From: Hydnum rufescens UP504
Taxonomy: Eukaryota > Basidiomycota > Agaricomycetes > Cantharellales > Hydnaceae
Reading direction: 5' to 3'
NCBI GenBank assembly: GCA_014904985.1
Contig: MU128912.1
Span: 554,594-618,593, forward strand
Length of the DNA stretch: 64,000 bases
The notes beneath the pieces are model-generated. The model saw only the letters and a program-made list of their open reading frames with translations, was not told where the DNA came from and searched no databases. Position numbers and translations under genes: made by a program. Below, piece by piece: positions 1 through 11,622 of the stretch (position 1 is the stretch's first letter; each line of letters opens with the position of its first letter).

Positions 1-374
1 AGAGAGTATTACAAACAACCTCATATAGATTACACCTAGTTAGCTAAGATACACCTATAGAGAATATCCTAGCTAACTAGTTACCCAGAGTTGATTTCCT
101 CGGGTGCTATGAAAGACAGTAGTTTCAAGAGAAATGGCAAAAAATTGAGGTGACAATGAAGAGCAGTGTCAAGAACGTGGGCAATGATGCCGAGGGCGGA
201 ACTCAACACTAACGCGGCTGCACTTGCTTACATCATATATTGTAGAAAACAGGCCTCTGCAATAGGGCCTTTTTTTTTTTCTTCCGCGCTCCATATGGCT
301 TATCAAATCGACAAATTTCTGGCAGATCAGTGCGGAAAGGGAAACAGTGCTAATACGCGCATGATGTTCTTCCG
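1..374. other. Intergenic, nothing recognised
   Basis: AT-rich sequence downstream of the F-box gene, containing one run of T around 269-279. I see no convincing gene or RNA here. Confidence 0.4.
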
Positions 375-1439
375 TCATAGTACAGTCAGGTGATATGATG
401 AATAGGTGATCCAACATCCAGCATCGTCTCGCCCATACGTATGGGATATTTCGGGGATATGTTGCCGCACATCAACTCTTTGCAAAGACTTGAAACGATG
501 GGCGCATGCCATAAACCTTTCAGAGAAGCGTGAGTCGCGATCTCCTGAGAGTTCCAAGTGCACCAAATCGCACAATGAAGTCAAGACGTCCAACAGCTCG
601 GCATCGTCTAGATCGATGGTAAAATGGTTTATAGCAAGGGATTGAAGTCGGGGGAGATGGCGTATCACTGATGGAAAGATGTCTGGTGTCTGACAGAGGC
701 GGACGCGCAAGTGGAGGAGGTCGGCCGTCGAAGACCGTATATTCTCCAAAAGGATGCCACAGTCATCATTCTCCATTATCCCCACTGTCAAATTAGTTAC
801 GGGACAGGCCTGGAGAATGCTACTATGTTCTACACGACCGAGCTGGACGGTCTCCAGGAAAGGGAGAGGAAGGGGTGGTGATTTCGGCGACAGGTGAAAT
901 CCTCTTCCATAGTGCTCCCATTTAAGCGATTTAATGGTCGGTCGACTCCGCCAGAAATCGTGATCCTTCATGATCGCCAGGCCCATTGGCTCACTGAGGA
1001 TGATGTGATCTAGACGCGGAGCTACACCGTAGATCCCAAACGAATCGAGGACCAGTTTGCAAGGAGTACGGCGGAAAACATCGAGTCTGATGGAGGAGAG
1101 GTTGGTAGCGAGCCGGAGACTAGAGAAGAGCTCCCGGATGACCGCTTCTGCTTCTTCGCGCGTCCCCAGTGAGCCTTCAAGCCCCAGGCGAAGATCGCGA
1201 AGATGCTGTGCGCGGCCCTCTCGCGAGATGATAGAGGCTGCCGTCCGGAGATGTGTCCACAAATTATGGGGGCCTTCGAGGTTATGGGTTTGGATGGAGA
1301 TGGTCCTCCAAAGACGTTTGCTGGCCTCATGATGAAGGTCACGACTGACGAGAGCAACCTCCTTGAGGGTTTCGAACTCGACATGTTCGATGATCGCACA
1401 TAACACATCGTAAGGGATCGGGAATGACAGGGGAACCAT
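375..1439 (-). CDS. F-box protein
   Basis: An uninterrupted 354-codon frame with ATG at 1439 and stop at 375. Residues about 6-45 read as an F-box: IPYDVLCAIIEHV followed by ALVSRDLHHEASKRLW, the usual proline-hydrophobic start and the SRDLH...A..LW end. The rest shows loose leucine-rich spacing (LRDLRLGLEG, LVHLELSGD), as in many fungal F-box/LRR-like substrate receptors. By family knowledge the F-box would bind Skp1 and place the protein in an SCF ubiquitin ligase; the substrate cannot be told. No intron is needed, and length is normal for single-exon basidiomycete F-box genes, which form large, fast-evolving families. Its nearest neighbour, HDA1, lies upstream and is transcribed in the same direction; nothing suggests functional linkage. 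Confidence 0.8.
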   Translation of the reverse strand: MVPLSFPIPYDVLCAIIEHVEFETLKEVALVSRDLHHEASKRLWRTISIQTHNLEGPHNLWTHLRTAASIISREGRAQHLRDLRLGLEGSLGTREEAEAVIRELFSSLRLATNLSSIRLDVFRRTPCKLVLDSFGIYGVAPRLDHIILSEPMGLAIMKDHDFWRSRPTIKSLKWEHYGRGFHLSPKSPPLPLPFLETVQLGRVEHSSILQACPVTNLTVGIMENDDCGILLENIRSSTADLLHLRVRLCQTPDIFPSVIRHLPRLQSLAINHFTIDLDDAELLDVLTSLCDLVHLELSGDRDSRFSERFMACAHRFKSLQRVDVRQHIPEISHTYGRDDAGCWITYSSYHLTVL

Positions 1440-1787
1440 CTCCTAGTTATGGAGACGACACATCAAGACCGCATGTTTCATGATCAAGGCCATCAATATT
1501 TACGAACTACGCTCAAGGACATGGCGGCGACTAGCATGAGACTTGCTTCCGGCGATTAGCTTCCCAAAAATTCGAGGTCTGATAAATTATGACAGCAGCA
1601 CGTATATGCACAAGATCTCCCCTTACGACTACAGAACTATTAATTTGCTTCGACTTTACTGCTAACAAATTCATCGATACTTGGCATCGCTTCCTCGAAA
1701 AGCTTGGTCACTCGTTCTTGAGCTATTGAGACCACGCACCCACGAAGTCAAAGTCCGATTCAAAGCGAGGAGTGATTAGACGAAAAA
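1440..1787. other. Intergenic between HDA1 3' end and F-box 5' end
   Basis: About 350 bp that must hold the HDA1 3' flank and the F-box promoter. No specific element is recognisable. Confidence 0.4.
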
Positions 1788-4561
1788 CTAACCGAAAGTC
1801 TTTGCCACTCCATACCTCCGAAGCATCGCCTTCTTCGTCAAAAAGGTGCTGTGAGTCTCAGGTATCGCCAAATACGAAACCTGATGAGCACAGACTAGGT
1901 AAGCGTACATACATTCCAACCAGAACGGAAAAAGACTTGCTTCCTTAAACCACCCCTGAATATCGTCGGAGCCTCTTGGATAATGGGGTGAGTGTTGCAT
2001 GCCAACAACTTGAACTATTGCCTTCACTAATTTCGTGACCGCTAGCAGAAAATTGTGAATCCGCAAGCAAGCATTCATAGGCCAGTAAAGCACGTACGCC
2101 TGGAACTAATCAGGTCCACCATAGCACGAGTAGCCGATCCATGAGATATGACGACGACCCTCTTCGCATCCGTCAATCTGAGTCCATGCACAAAAGGTTT
2201 AGTCAGGTTTGGGGAACATAGATGGGAGACACACTCGACATAGTTATCCCATAGATAGGTCATCACTTCGGTCAAGGTGGGCTGCATACAGATTGAAGCT
2301 CAGTATTGTCTCTGCCACAGTCCACTGCAGAAGAGTCGCTGGAATGGTTCACCATGGGGGTCTTCTTATTGGGAACGCGTAGTTTCGCAAGTATGTTCAC
2401 GTCTAACAGACTCCAATCCTTCTTAATTGTCCAGTCGACGACACGACGGCTCACGTCGACCTATAAAACCGACTGGATCAGGAAGATATAAGGATCTAAT
2501 TTCCAGAACCTACAATGTACGAGTTCTCCGTTTTAATGTTGCAATACAACACGCTACTGAATTCAGCGAACACATTTCCGCTATTCAAAACCGGATTGAA
2601 TAATAGGACATTCCTTATATACAAGGAATACCTACAAGTCATGTACGAAGAGCACAAGAGTATGTGCATCCCAGAGGTTCCGCCTGAAATAGTCGCATTG
2701 AAGAACTTTGTCGAACTAGCAGCTGAAACACTCACGAGCATATCACTTGTCCTCCAAAGCTCTGCTGCAATGATTCTCTGGCGAATGGGATGGTTTGTAG
2801 TTTGTACGTCTTGAACATCGCATGCATGCGATGGGCTTTAAGAAGCTCTAATTGTATTGATTGACGAACGAATGAATGGTCGTATCCGAGCCGGTAATAC
2901 TGTGTACACACCTGAAATCGTGATGACGTCCTCCTGAACCTCTGATTACCACAATAAGGGTGAACATAGTGTCCACTGTTCAGCTGAATCACTCACCTTC
3001 TGAAGGTTCCAAAGCCTTGGGATTTATACATTTCCAGTAACGAGATTGCACGATGGATACCTGATATATAGTTTCTGTCGCTGCCTCGGAGGCAACAAGG
3101 GGGTTCAGGTGAGGTGCTGTCCCGCCGAGTAGTACTCGGGCAACGGCGAGGCACGATTGGGAGTTAGAATGTACATTATATCCACCCTGGCGGAAATGAA
3201 GTGTTTCGAGGCATAAACCATCGTTTACATCAGTTACATACCTCTGAATACAACGCAAATCTTTACCTCCAGTATTACTGCCATTTTCCCACCAGCAAGA
3301 GGCGACAAAAGCTGTGTCATATGTGCATACCCTGCAGGAGTCACATTACATTCTCCCACAGGGTCACCAGCCGCAGCGTCGAACCCAGCCGAAACTTGAA
3401 CATCATATATTCATTGAACGACGCATACTCAACCGAGCGAGGAACATACCGATGACAAGCTCTGGAGCAAATTCATACGCGATTGGGAGCACGATTTTCA
3501 TAAAGGCATAAAGATAATCAGCGTCCCCCATTCCAGGGGTAGGCCACGGGATGTTGACATTTCTACCATTCGAAACGCTCAGCATCCTCGATGTTTATAC
3601 TTGGCTCAACACACCTCCCAATACCTTTATCCATGCCACAGTGATCCATGTCCCCATAATTTCCCGACGGATAAAAGTCACCATTGTCATGCCGGTGTAA
3701 AGAAATGTAAAGAACATCAGGATCGTCGTAGAAGGCTTTCTGTGTACCATTACCTAGGTAGAACTCAAACGTCAGAATTCCATTAGATCTTGGACGATAT
3801 TTCTTACCATGGTGCACATCCCTTCAGGAAAGATGTCAGTTATGAGTGAAGCGTGCCATAGAAGGGCTGCATACCAGTCCACAATGAGAATTTTCTTCAG
3901 ATTTGTTTTAGCCCGCACCACGCGGGCTGCAACCGCGACGTTATTGAAAAAGCAAAAGCCCATATGTTCGGAAGGCTCAGCATGATGGCCAGGCGGTCTA
4001 ATTATAGCCAACGAATTGGCTACCTCGCCTCGAGCAACTGCCAAGGCTGCTTCAATGGCGCAGCCACAGCTCAATTTCGCACATTCTGTGGTTGATGGTG
4101 AGATGTATAGTGATAGGTACTCGTAGTATAACGACGCCATCCTGATTCCTTCCTCCGACAGATCTTGAAAGGGTTAAGCATTGTCATTGACATTAAATGG
4201 CCGACGCCTAGCCTATCGAATGCCTACATTGTATATCTTCGACCTTCTCGATGTGGTCGGAGCCATGAACCAGTAATAGTTCCTCCTTGAGAACAGAGCG
4301 TGGCTCCAAACGTTTCATCCTGCGCACCAGACCGTTGACACTCAGCATATTGTCTATGCCGCGAATTCTTTCAGGTTGCTCGGGATGATCAGTATCCATG
4401 TATGGTCGGTGGAGAAGCATTTTCTCGTCGTAGATGTATCCAGATGGGAGTCTACCGAAAAGCTTAGGCGGATCGGGACTGCTATGCCTTTCAAGGGAGG
4501 CAGAATTCTTGGCTTCAGAAGCCGTTCCAATCGCTATATCCACATCCATGGACTCGTCCAT
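1788..4561 (-). CDS. HDA1: Class II histone deacetylase, Hda1 type, spliced
   Basis: Multi-exon gene; I place the ATG at 4561 ([12 protein letters not shown]) and the stop at 1788. Deacetylase motifs appear in order: [12 protein letters not shown] and HPEQPERI near the start; the catalytic [10 protein letters not shown] and GFCFFNNVA around 4020-3930; DVHHG split by an intron from [11 protein letters not shown] near 3800; [29 protein letters not shown] near 3550; [11 protein letters not shown] near 3400; GGYNVHS near 3180. A C-terminal Arb2-like domain follows ([12 protein letters not shown] about 2440, [13 protein letters not shown] about 2150, RYGVAKTFG at the stop). Introns are short GT-AG. 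The catalytic His-His and metal-binding residues are present, so the enzyme looks intact. Family knowledge: Hda1/Clr3 deacetylates histone H3 in repressive chromatin. The start is divergent from MET14, 135 bp away. Confidence 0.88.
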
Positions 4562-4696
4562 AATGTCTCGTTCAGGAGGGATATCGCGTTCAGATAGGAT
4601 GTTTTTCTCGAGCAAAAGCCAAGTATGGACGCGCGCGATGAAGTCGAGTTTCGATACCCGCGAACAGCCGGTATCTGTTTCCGACGAGATCCCCGC
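4562..4696. promoter_or_regulatory. Shared divergent promoter of HDA1 and MET14
   Basis: Only 135 bp separate the HDA1 ATG (minus, 4561) from the MET14 ATG (plus, 4697), so both 5' untranslated regions and both promoters must overlap here or extend into the neighbouring coding sequence. No clear TATA box is seen. Confidence 0.6.
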
Positions 4697-5485
4697 ATGG
4701 CTACCAACATCACGTTTCCACCCAGGAATCGTCGGAAGTGCAGAGCGTAGGGGACTCCTTGGGCAGGCCGGAATCACTGTATGGCTCACAGGTTTGAGCG
4801 CAAGTGGAAAAGTCAAGTCAATCTAATGTACACTGCGCCGCATTGGACTCATCTCGTCCCAGCGTAGTCCACGATTGCGTGCGCCCTCGAACAGCACCTG
4901 CTCCATCTCAAGAAATTCACCTATATATTAGATGGTGATAATATCCGGTCCGGCCTTAACAAGGGTCTTAAATTTAGTGAAGCTGACCGAAACGAAAATA
5001 TACGTCGGATCGGAGAGGTAAGAGAGCCTCGAATATCACACTCTACAAGCAGTCCGCGTAATCCCCATGTCGGGTCGTGTTTTTTTTCTGTGCAGGTCTC
5101 CAAATTATTCGCCGATGCGTGTGCGATCACGATTGTCTCCTTCATTTCCCCATACAAGACCGATCGCCAGTCGGCACGTCAACTCCACGAAGATGCAGGC
5201 ATTCCATTTGTAGAGGTGTTCGTCGATGCGCCGCTCTCTGTCGTTGAAATACGGGATCCGAAAGGTTTGTACAAGAAAGCACGGGCTGGTGAGATAAAAG
5301 GTGCAGTGATCCCCATGATATCTTATTTCTTTTGCTGAATATTCGAGGTTGCAGATTTCACTGGGATATCCGCACCATACGAAGCTCCGGATGCCCCTGA
5401 GATCCACATTCGTACGGACGAGCTCTCGGTTGAGGACAGTGTCCTTGAGATCACAAGATACCTGGAGGACCATCAGTACTTGTAA
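4697..5485 (+). CDS. MET14: Adenylylsulfate (APS) kinase, with an apparent one-base frameshift
   Basis: Transfers phosphate from ATP to adenylylsulfate to make PAPS in sulfate assimilation. The protein begins MATNIT (4697) and continues [30 protein letters not shown] (P-loop, 4771-4821), [81 protein letters not shown] and ends EDHQYL at 5485. Three introns fit: after the P-loop lysine (donor GTCAAG), after RRIGE, and after EIK. The order and length match the yeast enzyme throughout. Oddity: one extra C in the run near 4716-4723 puts the ATG out of frame with the P-loop. Because the rest is intact, an assembly indel is likelier than a dead gene. The usual DGDNIRFGLN has S for F. Confidence 0.85.
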
Positions 5486-5698
5486 TTACATTGTCTCGGG
5501 CAGACAAACAAATTGTAGAGCATGTGCAATGATTCAAATGTGGTGCAACATGTCCTGCGCAAGACAACTAAGAAAAAGAAGATGCAGAAACGGAGAGCCA
5601 AAAGAGAAAATGGTCAAGACTTGGAGGAAGAGTCACGAACCCATTTTTCACCCGCGCACTGCATAGCAAAAATGGGGGATTTTAGCCGGGAACAAATC
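5486..5698. other. Convergent 3' ends of MET14 and the kinase gene
   Basis: About 210 bp between the two stop codons, holding both 3' ends. No terminator signal can be assigned. Confidence 0.5.
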
Positions 5699-8659
5699 TT
5701 ATTCATCTATGTCGTGCCCAAGACGATATCGATCTGGAGGATCAATCGCTATCTCACTCTCCTCAGGGATCCCAGGAACACCACCATCCTCAGACCACGA
5801 TTCGCCCTTGAGATCATCGTCAGGATCAGACGAAACCGCCTGAAGCAGCCGTGCAAGACCACACTCGACGAGCCCGAGCCATTGGCCAAGATCATCCACA
5901 GTGCGTGTGAGCTCGGTGTGTAGATCAGAGGATGACAGCATCAAACTGTAGTCTAACGGCCGAATTGGGGGACCAGCTAAGTCTGCTGCAGAGATCCCGA
6001 AAGTGCCAGGACTTCGTCCGATCTCCGGGGGAGTATAGCCGCTGATGGCGGTCATGCCCGTACTATTTGTAGGTACTTGAGGACTAGCTGGATCAAATCG
6101 TGATGGCGAAGGCTCTGAGTGAGGCGAATGGGGGAAAGGTTGAGGGCGATTTGCCAAAGAAATGAGGGTAGAGGGGGAAGGCGGGAGATCATTTCCACCA
6201 AGCGCTACAAGGCCTGCACCATTTGGCATTGGGGACAGCTTCATCATCAAGATCCCGGTCAGATCTCAGTAGCAAAATATGAAGTGCCGCAATGGGACGT
6301 ACATTCAGAACATCTTTCAATCGTACATCTGGGCCAGGCTTCGGTGGTCGTATTGTGAGAGAGGACCCGCTTCCTTCAGGTTCACTCCGATACCCTCGTA
6401 AGGGTGCAAGACGACTGGGCCCGGGCTTGACCGTCTGCACGGCCTCCGGGCTCGTTACCCGACCGTCCACCTTGCCCTCAGATGTCCCTTCCATGACTGC
6501 CACGGAGGCTAAACGAGTTATAATTGGGGGGCGTGTGCGAGGAGGCGATGTTGTAGGTTTAACAGAGGTATTGTTTCCCATCGTAGGCGATGAAATCTCT
6601 AAGGGGTTCACAGTCATAGCTCGGGCTATGCGGGGAAGTGCCGGAGTGGTGGCAAGATGACGAGCAGGTGTGCCATTTGGGATGCCGGGGAGTGGAGGCA
6701 GTCGATGTGGAGGGGAAAGAGACGAAGACGGTGATGGATTGGGGGATGGAGGTCCTGCCGAAGGGAAGGTGATGGGTGTAGGAGAAGTACCCTGCACAGG
6801 TCGTGGAGGTGTGGTGGGGAGATTAGAAATTTCCCGGTGCATCGGAAGGACATTGTTGGCTAATGGCAAGCGAAAAGGCGACGCGACAAAATGCTCTTTG
6901 TCTGATTCGGGAGATGACGAGAATGTGGGGGTTTCAATGTCTTCGTTATGATCGGGGTGTAAAGATGGCACTGCGGGAGTTGGGGGAATAGAAATATTTG
7001 GGAGGCCCCGGGTCGCACGCACGTCCCGATACGAGGTTGTTGCCTTAGGGGGTGAATCTGGCGGAGTGGATAGTGGATGTTGTAACCCCGGGGACGATGC
7101 TGCCAGAGCTTTGGGTCCACATTCCTTGTCTTGGCGTAGGAGCATCTGGACCCTCGGTTTCAGGGTCTCGGTGCGTAGGATTACGAAAGAAAGGTGATGG
7201 GGATCGCGATACACCAGTCAAATCAGGGGTTTGAAGCATCGAATTCCCATCCTCAAAGAGTAATCGGAGGGAACGGGGCGCCTGCATTGCAAGTGGAGGG
7301 GCAGATGAGAGGGCCTGCCCCGCTACATTGTGAGTAAGGGAAGTATTGGATGACGGTTGCAAGTATTCGTCAGATTCATGGTGAAAACTGCCATTCCCGT
7401 TGACGTGGAGGTCTGGGTGTCGCACTCCGCGCACTGTGTCGAACTCCCAATTACCACTACTCCTGAAATCCCCACTATACAGTTAAACGACTTGTCAACG
7501 AAGGCCCCCCGGTATTCGTAAAGGGGAACGAACTTGGATTCATTCTCCCAATCCACATCATCTCCAGCCAAGCTAGCTCTAACACCACCCTGGCGAGCCC
7601 AATTGTCGTATACAGTGAGAAGCTCACGAAGGAAAGATACCGGAACTTTTGAGGAGGATTTGATCCATTTCAATTTGTTCAACTCTTCTGCTGAAGGCCG
7701 CTACAGTTGACAGAGGGATTGCTCGGGACTATACTCAAGTTGAGAGTGCGAGTAGGGACCCATACCTCTGCAGGAACCTCTCTGAGACAAAAAGAGACGA
7801 ACTCTTTCATCTCTTTAGAACCAGCGTTGTCAGGTAGTCGGGGTGGCTTTGATTTTGGAATAAGTGCGATTGCTCGCAAATTCAATTGATCTCCATGAGG
7901 TGGACCGCCAGTGATCATTTCGTAAATGGTAACACCGAGACTCCAAATATCCGCTTTGGCGTCATAGAGAGACCCGGATGTGATGACCTCGGGGGCCATC
8001 CAATGTGGAGTTCCGACGAACGTCGTACGCTTCGAGTGACTGGTTGTGAGCAGTGCCGACACACCGAAATCACAGAGTACAACGCGTCCGGTATGTGTGA
8101 CGAGGATATTGGCGGCTGAAATAAGATAGATAGAAAATAAGCGTATATGCAATGCCAAGGAAAGGGGTAGCAGAGGGAACCTTTCATATCACGATGGATG
8201 ACCCCGACTTATGCAGAAAAGCAAGCGCGACCAAACATTCACGGACGATGACGACAGCAAAACGTTCTTCAATGATGTTATTTTTCGTGGCCTTCATCTA
8301 TAGCAGTAATCAGCCATGGAATAGGCCCGCGACAGCACAGGAAGATCACGAACCAGAGTCCTGACACTACCGCCACTGGCAAAGTCCATTACGATCCAGA
8401 CACGTGGCCCTTCCAAGTAACAGCCGTAGTACATGATGACATTGTTGCGCTCGGCACCACGTAGTTGACTGAGCAAAGTGACCTCACGCTGGATATCCGC
8501 GACGTCGTCGTCTTCCGTGTCGAGGTTGACGATTTTGAGAGCAACAACTCGTCCCGTGGCAATATCTACGCCCTTGTACACGGCACCATAGCTACCTTTT
8601 CCCACTAGTTCTTGCTTCTGGTACAGTTGGGTGACTGGGATTGCGTCGCGGGGTGCCAT
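5699..8659 (-). CDS. NAK1: Ste20/GCK-type serine/threonine kinase (Nak1/Kic1-like)
   Basis: ATG at 8659, stop at 5699. The N-terminal kinase domain is complete: LVGKGSYGAVYKG glycine loop, VVALKIVNLDTEDDD with the catalytic lysine, REVTLLSQL, then VIHRDMK, a DFG loop (LCDFGVSALL), the GTPHWMAPEVI activation segment and DIWSLGVTIYEM. The tail of the domain (EELNKLKWIKSSSKVPVS) and the following VYDNWARQGGVR resemble the Nak1/Kic1 group acting in polarity and RAM signalling. A long Pro/Ser/Thr-rich linker (about 7450-6100, many PP and SP pairs) leads to a C-terminal segment (TVDDLGQWLGLVECGLARLL). Several short introns are needed. One G seems missing in the run at 8202-8205, just before the VIHRD catalytic loop; this is probably an assembly error. 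The group assignment is by motif similarity only. Confidence 0.83.
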
Positions 8660-9603
8660 GCCCTACGGATCCTAGACCAAAGCCACAGACGGCGGAAAAC
8701 AAAGGGAGATTGAGTAAGGGGAGGGAATGCTTAGAGGGTCTCTAAGCGACAAGGGTTGCGTCTCTGCAAATCAAGGTGTGGTTGGGCGAGGCTCCTTATA
8801 GCCTCATGTTCAGGGATTGGCCCCCAAAAGTGGTTCCTCAAGGGACCGGGACTTGCCACCATATCCTCAATAGACGTCCAACAAGCCTCCCCATAAACAC
8901 CGCTAAATTATCGCAGACCCGTGGCTATTGGGCGGGCGATTTTTCTGATGATTGAATTGGGAATACGTACAGATTCGAATTCTGTTGAGAGATGCTGTAA
9001 AGGTACAGGATGTCGAGATGTCCAGCTGATATGTATCATTCACACAATTGTAACATTCGAATAATCGATGTTCACCCCCCGAGCCAACGGCTCACGTCAG
9101 TCCCATCCACAGTTCATGGCCGATCGCCAATTTTGCTGTAAGCCTGATCCAACCAACAAATCTAGGCACGGCGTCAAAGCACTTCCTACTCGAGATCGTC
9201 AATTCCCCACATCCAGTAAAATTGAATCCATTCGGCTATGCGAGAAGACGAGATCCATTGCTCACTGCACTGATAAACGTTGCTGTCGGCAAAAGGAATA
9301 CGCGATGCGCAGGAATGATATCGATATTCCCGGTCGAACGGAGACATTAACTGAAATGCGGGGTTCATGTAAAGCATACGTTATGTTCTGTCCTGCTGTT
9401 TTCTTTTTCAGCTTTATATATGTTACCGCCATTGGTAGACTGTCCTCGAGCTGGGGCTGCAAGGAATTTCTGGAAAATAGTATAATACGGGTCATTCAGC
9501 CCAACTGTTAAAATTTAGTTCACGTGCCAGACAATCGTGACTGGACTCGTTTGTGGGTGCTTGCAAACACCTTTCTCTTTGCTTGCACCAAGAGATGAGC
9601 ACA
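8660..9603. promoter_or_regulatory. Shared 5' intergenic region of the kinase and eIF2B-gamma genes
   Basis: About 940 bp between two divergent start codons. Nothing specific is recognised. A 147-codon frame at 9068-9511 has no recognisable domain and sits where promoters are expected. Confidence 0.5.
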
Positions 9604-11622
9604 ATGGAGTTCAACAGAAAGGCGTCGCGCCCTTTTCTTCGTACTCCGGAATTCCAGGCTGTGATTCTTGCGGGTTATGGCACAGGGTAAGCAGTTTCGT
9701 CGCACACAATACCATACTACCTAGTCAATTTAACTCTCCACAGACTTCAGCCCCTCACAAATGAACTCACGAGAGGAAGTAGTTCGTCACCGACCCCAAA
9801 GGCACTGCTTCCTATTGGGAATAAACCCATGATTTTCTACCCGTTATCTTGGCTACAAGCCGCGGCCGTAAAAGGTGCGCATTCAGATAGCAGCGTTCCC
9901 GTCTCATTTCTCATTTCCCCCAATCCTTAGATATCTTGATCATTTCCCCTGCCTCCCACAAAGCCGAAATCTCAGAGACAATATGGCATTCCGATCCTTC
10001 ATATCCTTCATTCTCTTCTCTTACCATAACACTAGAAACTCTCGATGAAGGAGAATCTGCCTCAATGGGTACTGCAGATATTCTCCGGAAATTCTCTGGT
10101 CTATTCCAGGTACATAGCCATAGTTCTACCCTGTAGACTGAGAACCTAATTCTGATTTATGACCATTAAAGACAGACATCATCGTCCTAGCGTGTGATTT
10201 CGTCCCCCCACCCTCGTTGACCTTGACTTCTGTACTAAACTCCTACCGAACGGATACGGACCGACCAATATGTCAAGTTCTCCTTTATGAGCGCGGAGGC
10301 GCTGCCAAGGACGGTAAATTCTTGTTCATTCAGAGTCTTGATTTCATCTCGTCCAAGGCTCACTTGGCGCTAACCAGGGCCGCCAGTCTCAATGTTTGGT
10401 ATGGACAAGAAAACGAATTCTTTGGTTTATGTCGATGAAGAGTACGGGAGCAACGAAGACCTCGATTTGCGAATGTCCTTGCTGTGGAAATATCCCCATG
10501 TTTCATTAACGTCGCGATTTCTCGACTCGCACGTATATATTCTGAGACGGCCGGTTCTAGAACTACTAGCAGAACGCCCCAATCTTAGTTCTTTGAGGGA
10601 GGACGTACTCCCATGGCTAGTTAAGTTGTCCTATCGCAAAACCCATCGCAAGAAGTGGGAATATGTAAGGATATACGTCCTTTGGGCTCCATCATGCGCC
10701 GCTCAACATGTATTATGTCTCAATAGCGCTTCGTCTTCCACCCGATCCTCAATATCTCGCTCTTGCACATTCTACAACCCCATATCGGAACGATAGGAAC
10801 ATCCTGGACATCCTTGGAACGACCACTCACCCTGCTACCACGGCACTTTCCCCTTCAATCCAACGGCGGGCTTCGCTTTCGAGGTCCAACAATCCTGCAC
10901 AAGATAAAGCATCAGCGCTCACCAAGAAGGCCATTCTACCGGAGGATAATTTGCCCAGCTTTCGATGTGGTGTGACGCTTCACCACTTGAAAGACGGGTA
11001 CGCCGCGCGAGCCAACACGATCGGCACGTATTCAGAACTCAATCGCCAGGTATGCAAACTCCATACTTTCCTGACCTTTCATCTCTAGTACTGAGTAATT
11101 TCCGGACCATCGATGGGTCTAGGCGCTGGCCGCCGCCGCTCTCTCGGCTGCCTCTGCCCCAGTTCAAGTACAGAGCCAGGCACCGATGGTATCGGCTGAC
11201 TCGATCGTGGCCGGCACTTCACGGATTGGGGAGCGGACTTCTATCAAGAAGTCAGTCCTTGGGCCACATTGTGTCATTGGAAAGAATGTCAAGATATCAG
11301 GCTGTATCATTATGGACCATGTCGAGGTCAAAGACGGGTACGCTGTCCCTTCCCCATATCATACCATCCGCTATTCAGCTCTTAATCGTCAAGCTAATAT
11401 CGTGTACAGGGCCAAGCTGGAGGGTACAATTCTCAGTCGCAATACTTTGGTGGAAGAACGGAGCCAGCTGAAGGATTGCGAGCTGGCGCCAGGGTGGCAA
11501 CCCAACCAGATGGTATGTTACACTCGTATTGGCTCCTTGTGTTCGTGTTGCCTTTGATGTCTCTCCTTATCTTGTTAGTCTCGCTAAAGGGCGAGCGTCT
11601 GAGTCTCTGGCAGTCTTATTGA
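9604..11622 (+). CDS. GCD1: Translation initiation factor eIF2B, gamma subunit
   Basis: Part of the eIF2B complex that reloads eIF2 with GTP. ATG at 9604; exon 1 ends at 9686 after FQAVILAGYGT; further exons start at about 9744, 9931 and 10172. Nucleotidyltransferase-like motifs follow in order: KALLPIGNKPMIFYPLSWLQ, MGTADILRKF, DIIVLACDFVPPPS. Then comes the middle region with SSLREDVLPWLVKLSYRKTH and YAARANTIGTYSELNRQ, and a left-handed beta-helix C-terminus (hexapeptide repeats VLGPHCVIGKNVKISGCIIM and LVEERSQLKDCELAP). These match the gamma subunit better than epsilon, which would carry a W2/HEAT tail that is not seen. The last exon boundary is uncertain; GERLSLWQSY ending at 11622 is my best fit. 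A second, damaged copy of the 3' third lies at 17019-17640. Confidence 0.85.

Noticed and set aside
5699..6250. Plus-strand frames across the kinase gene
   Set aside because: They are antisense shadows of the proline-rich kinase tail.
9068..9511. 147-codon plus-strand frame as a gene
   Set aside because: No domain, and it lies between two divergent starts where promoter sequence is expected.
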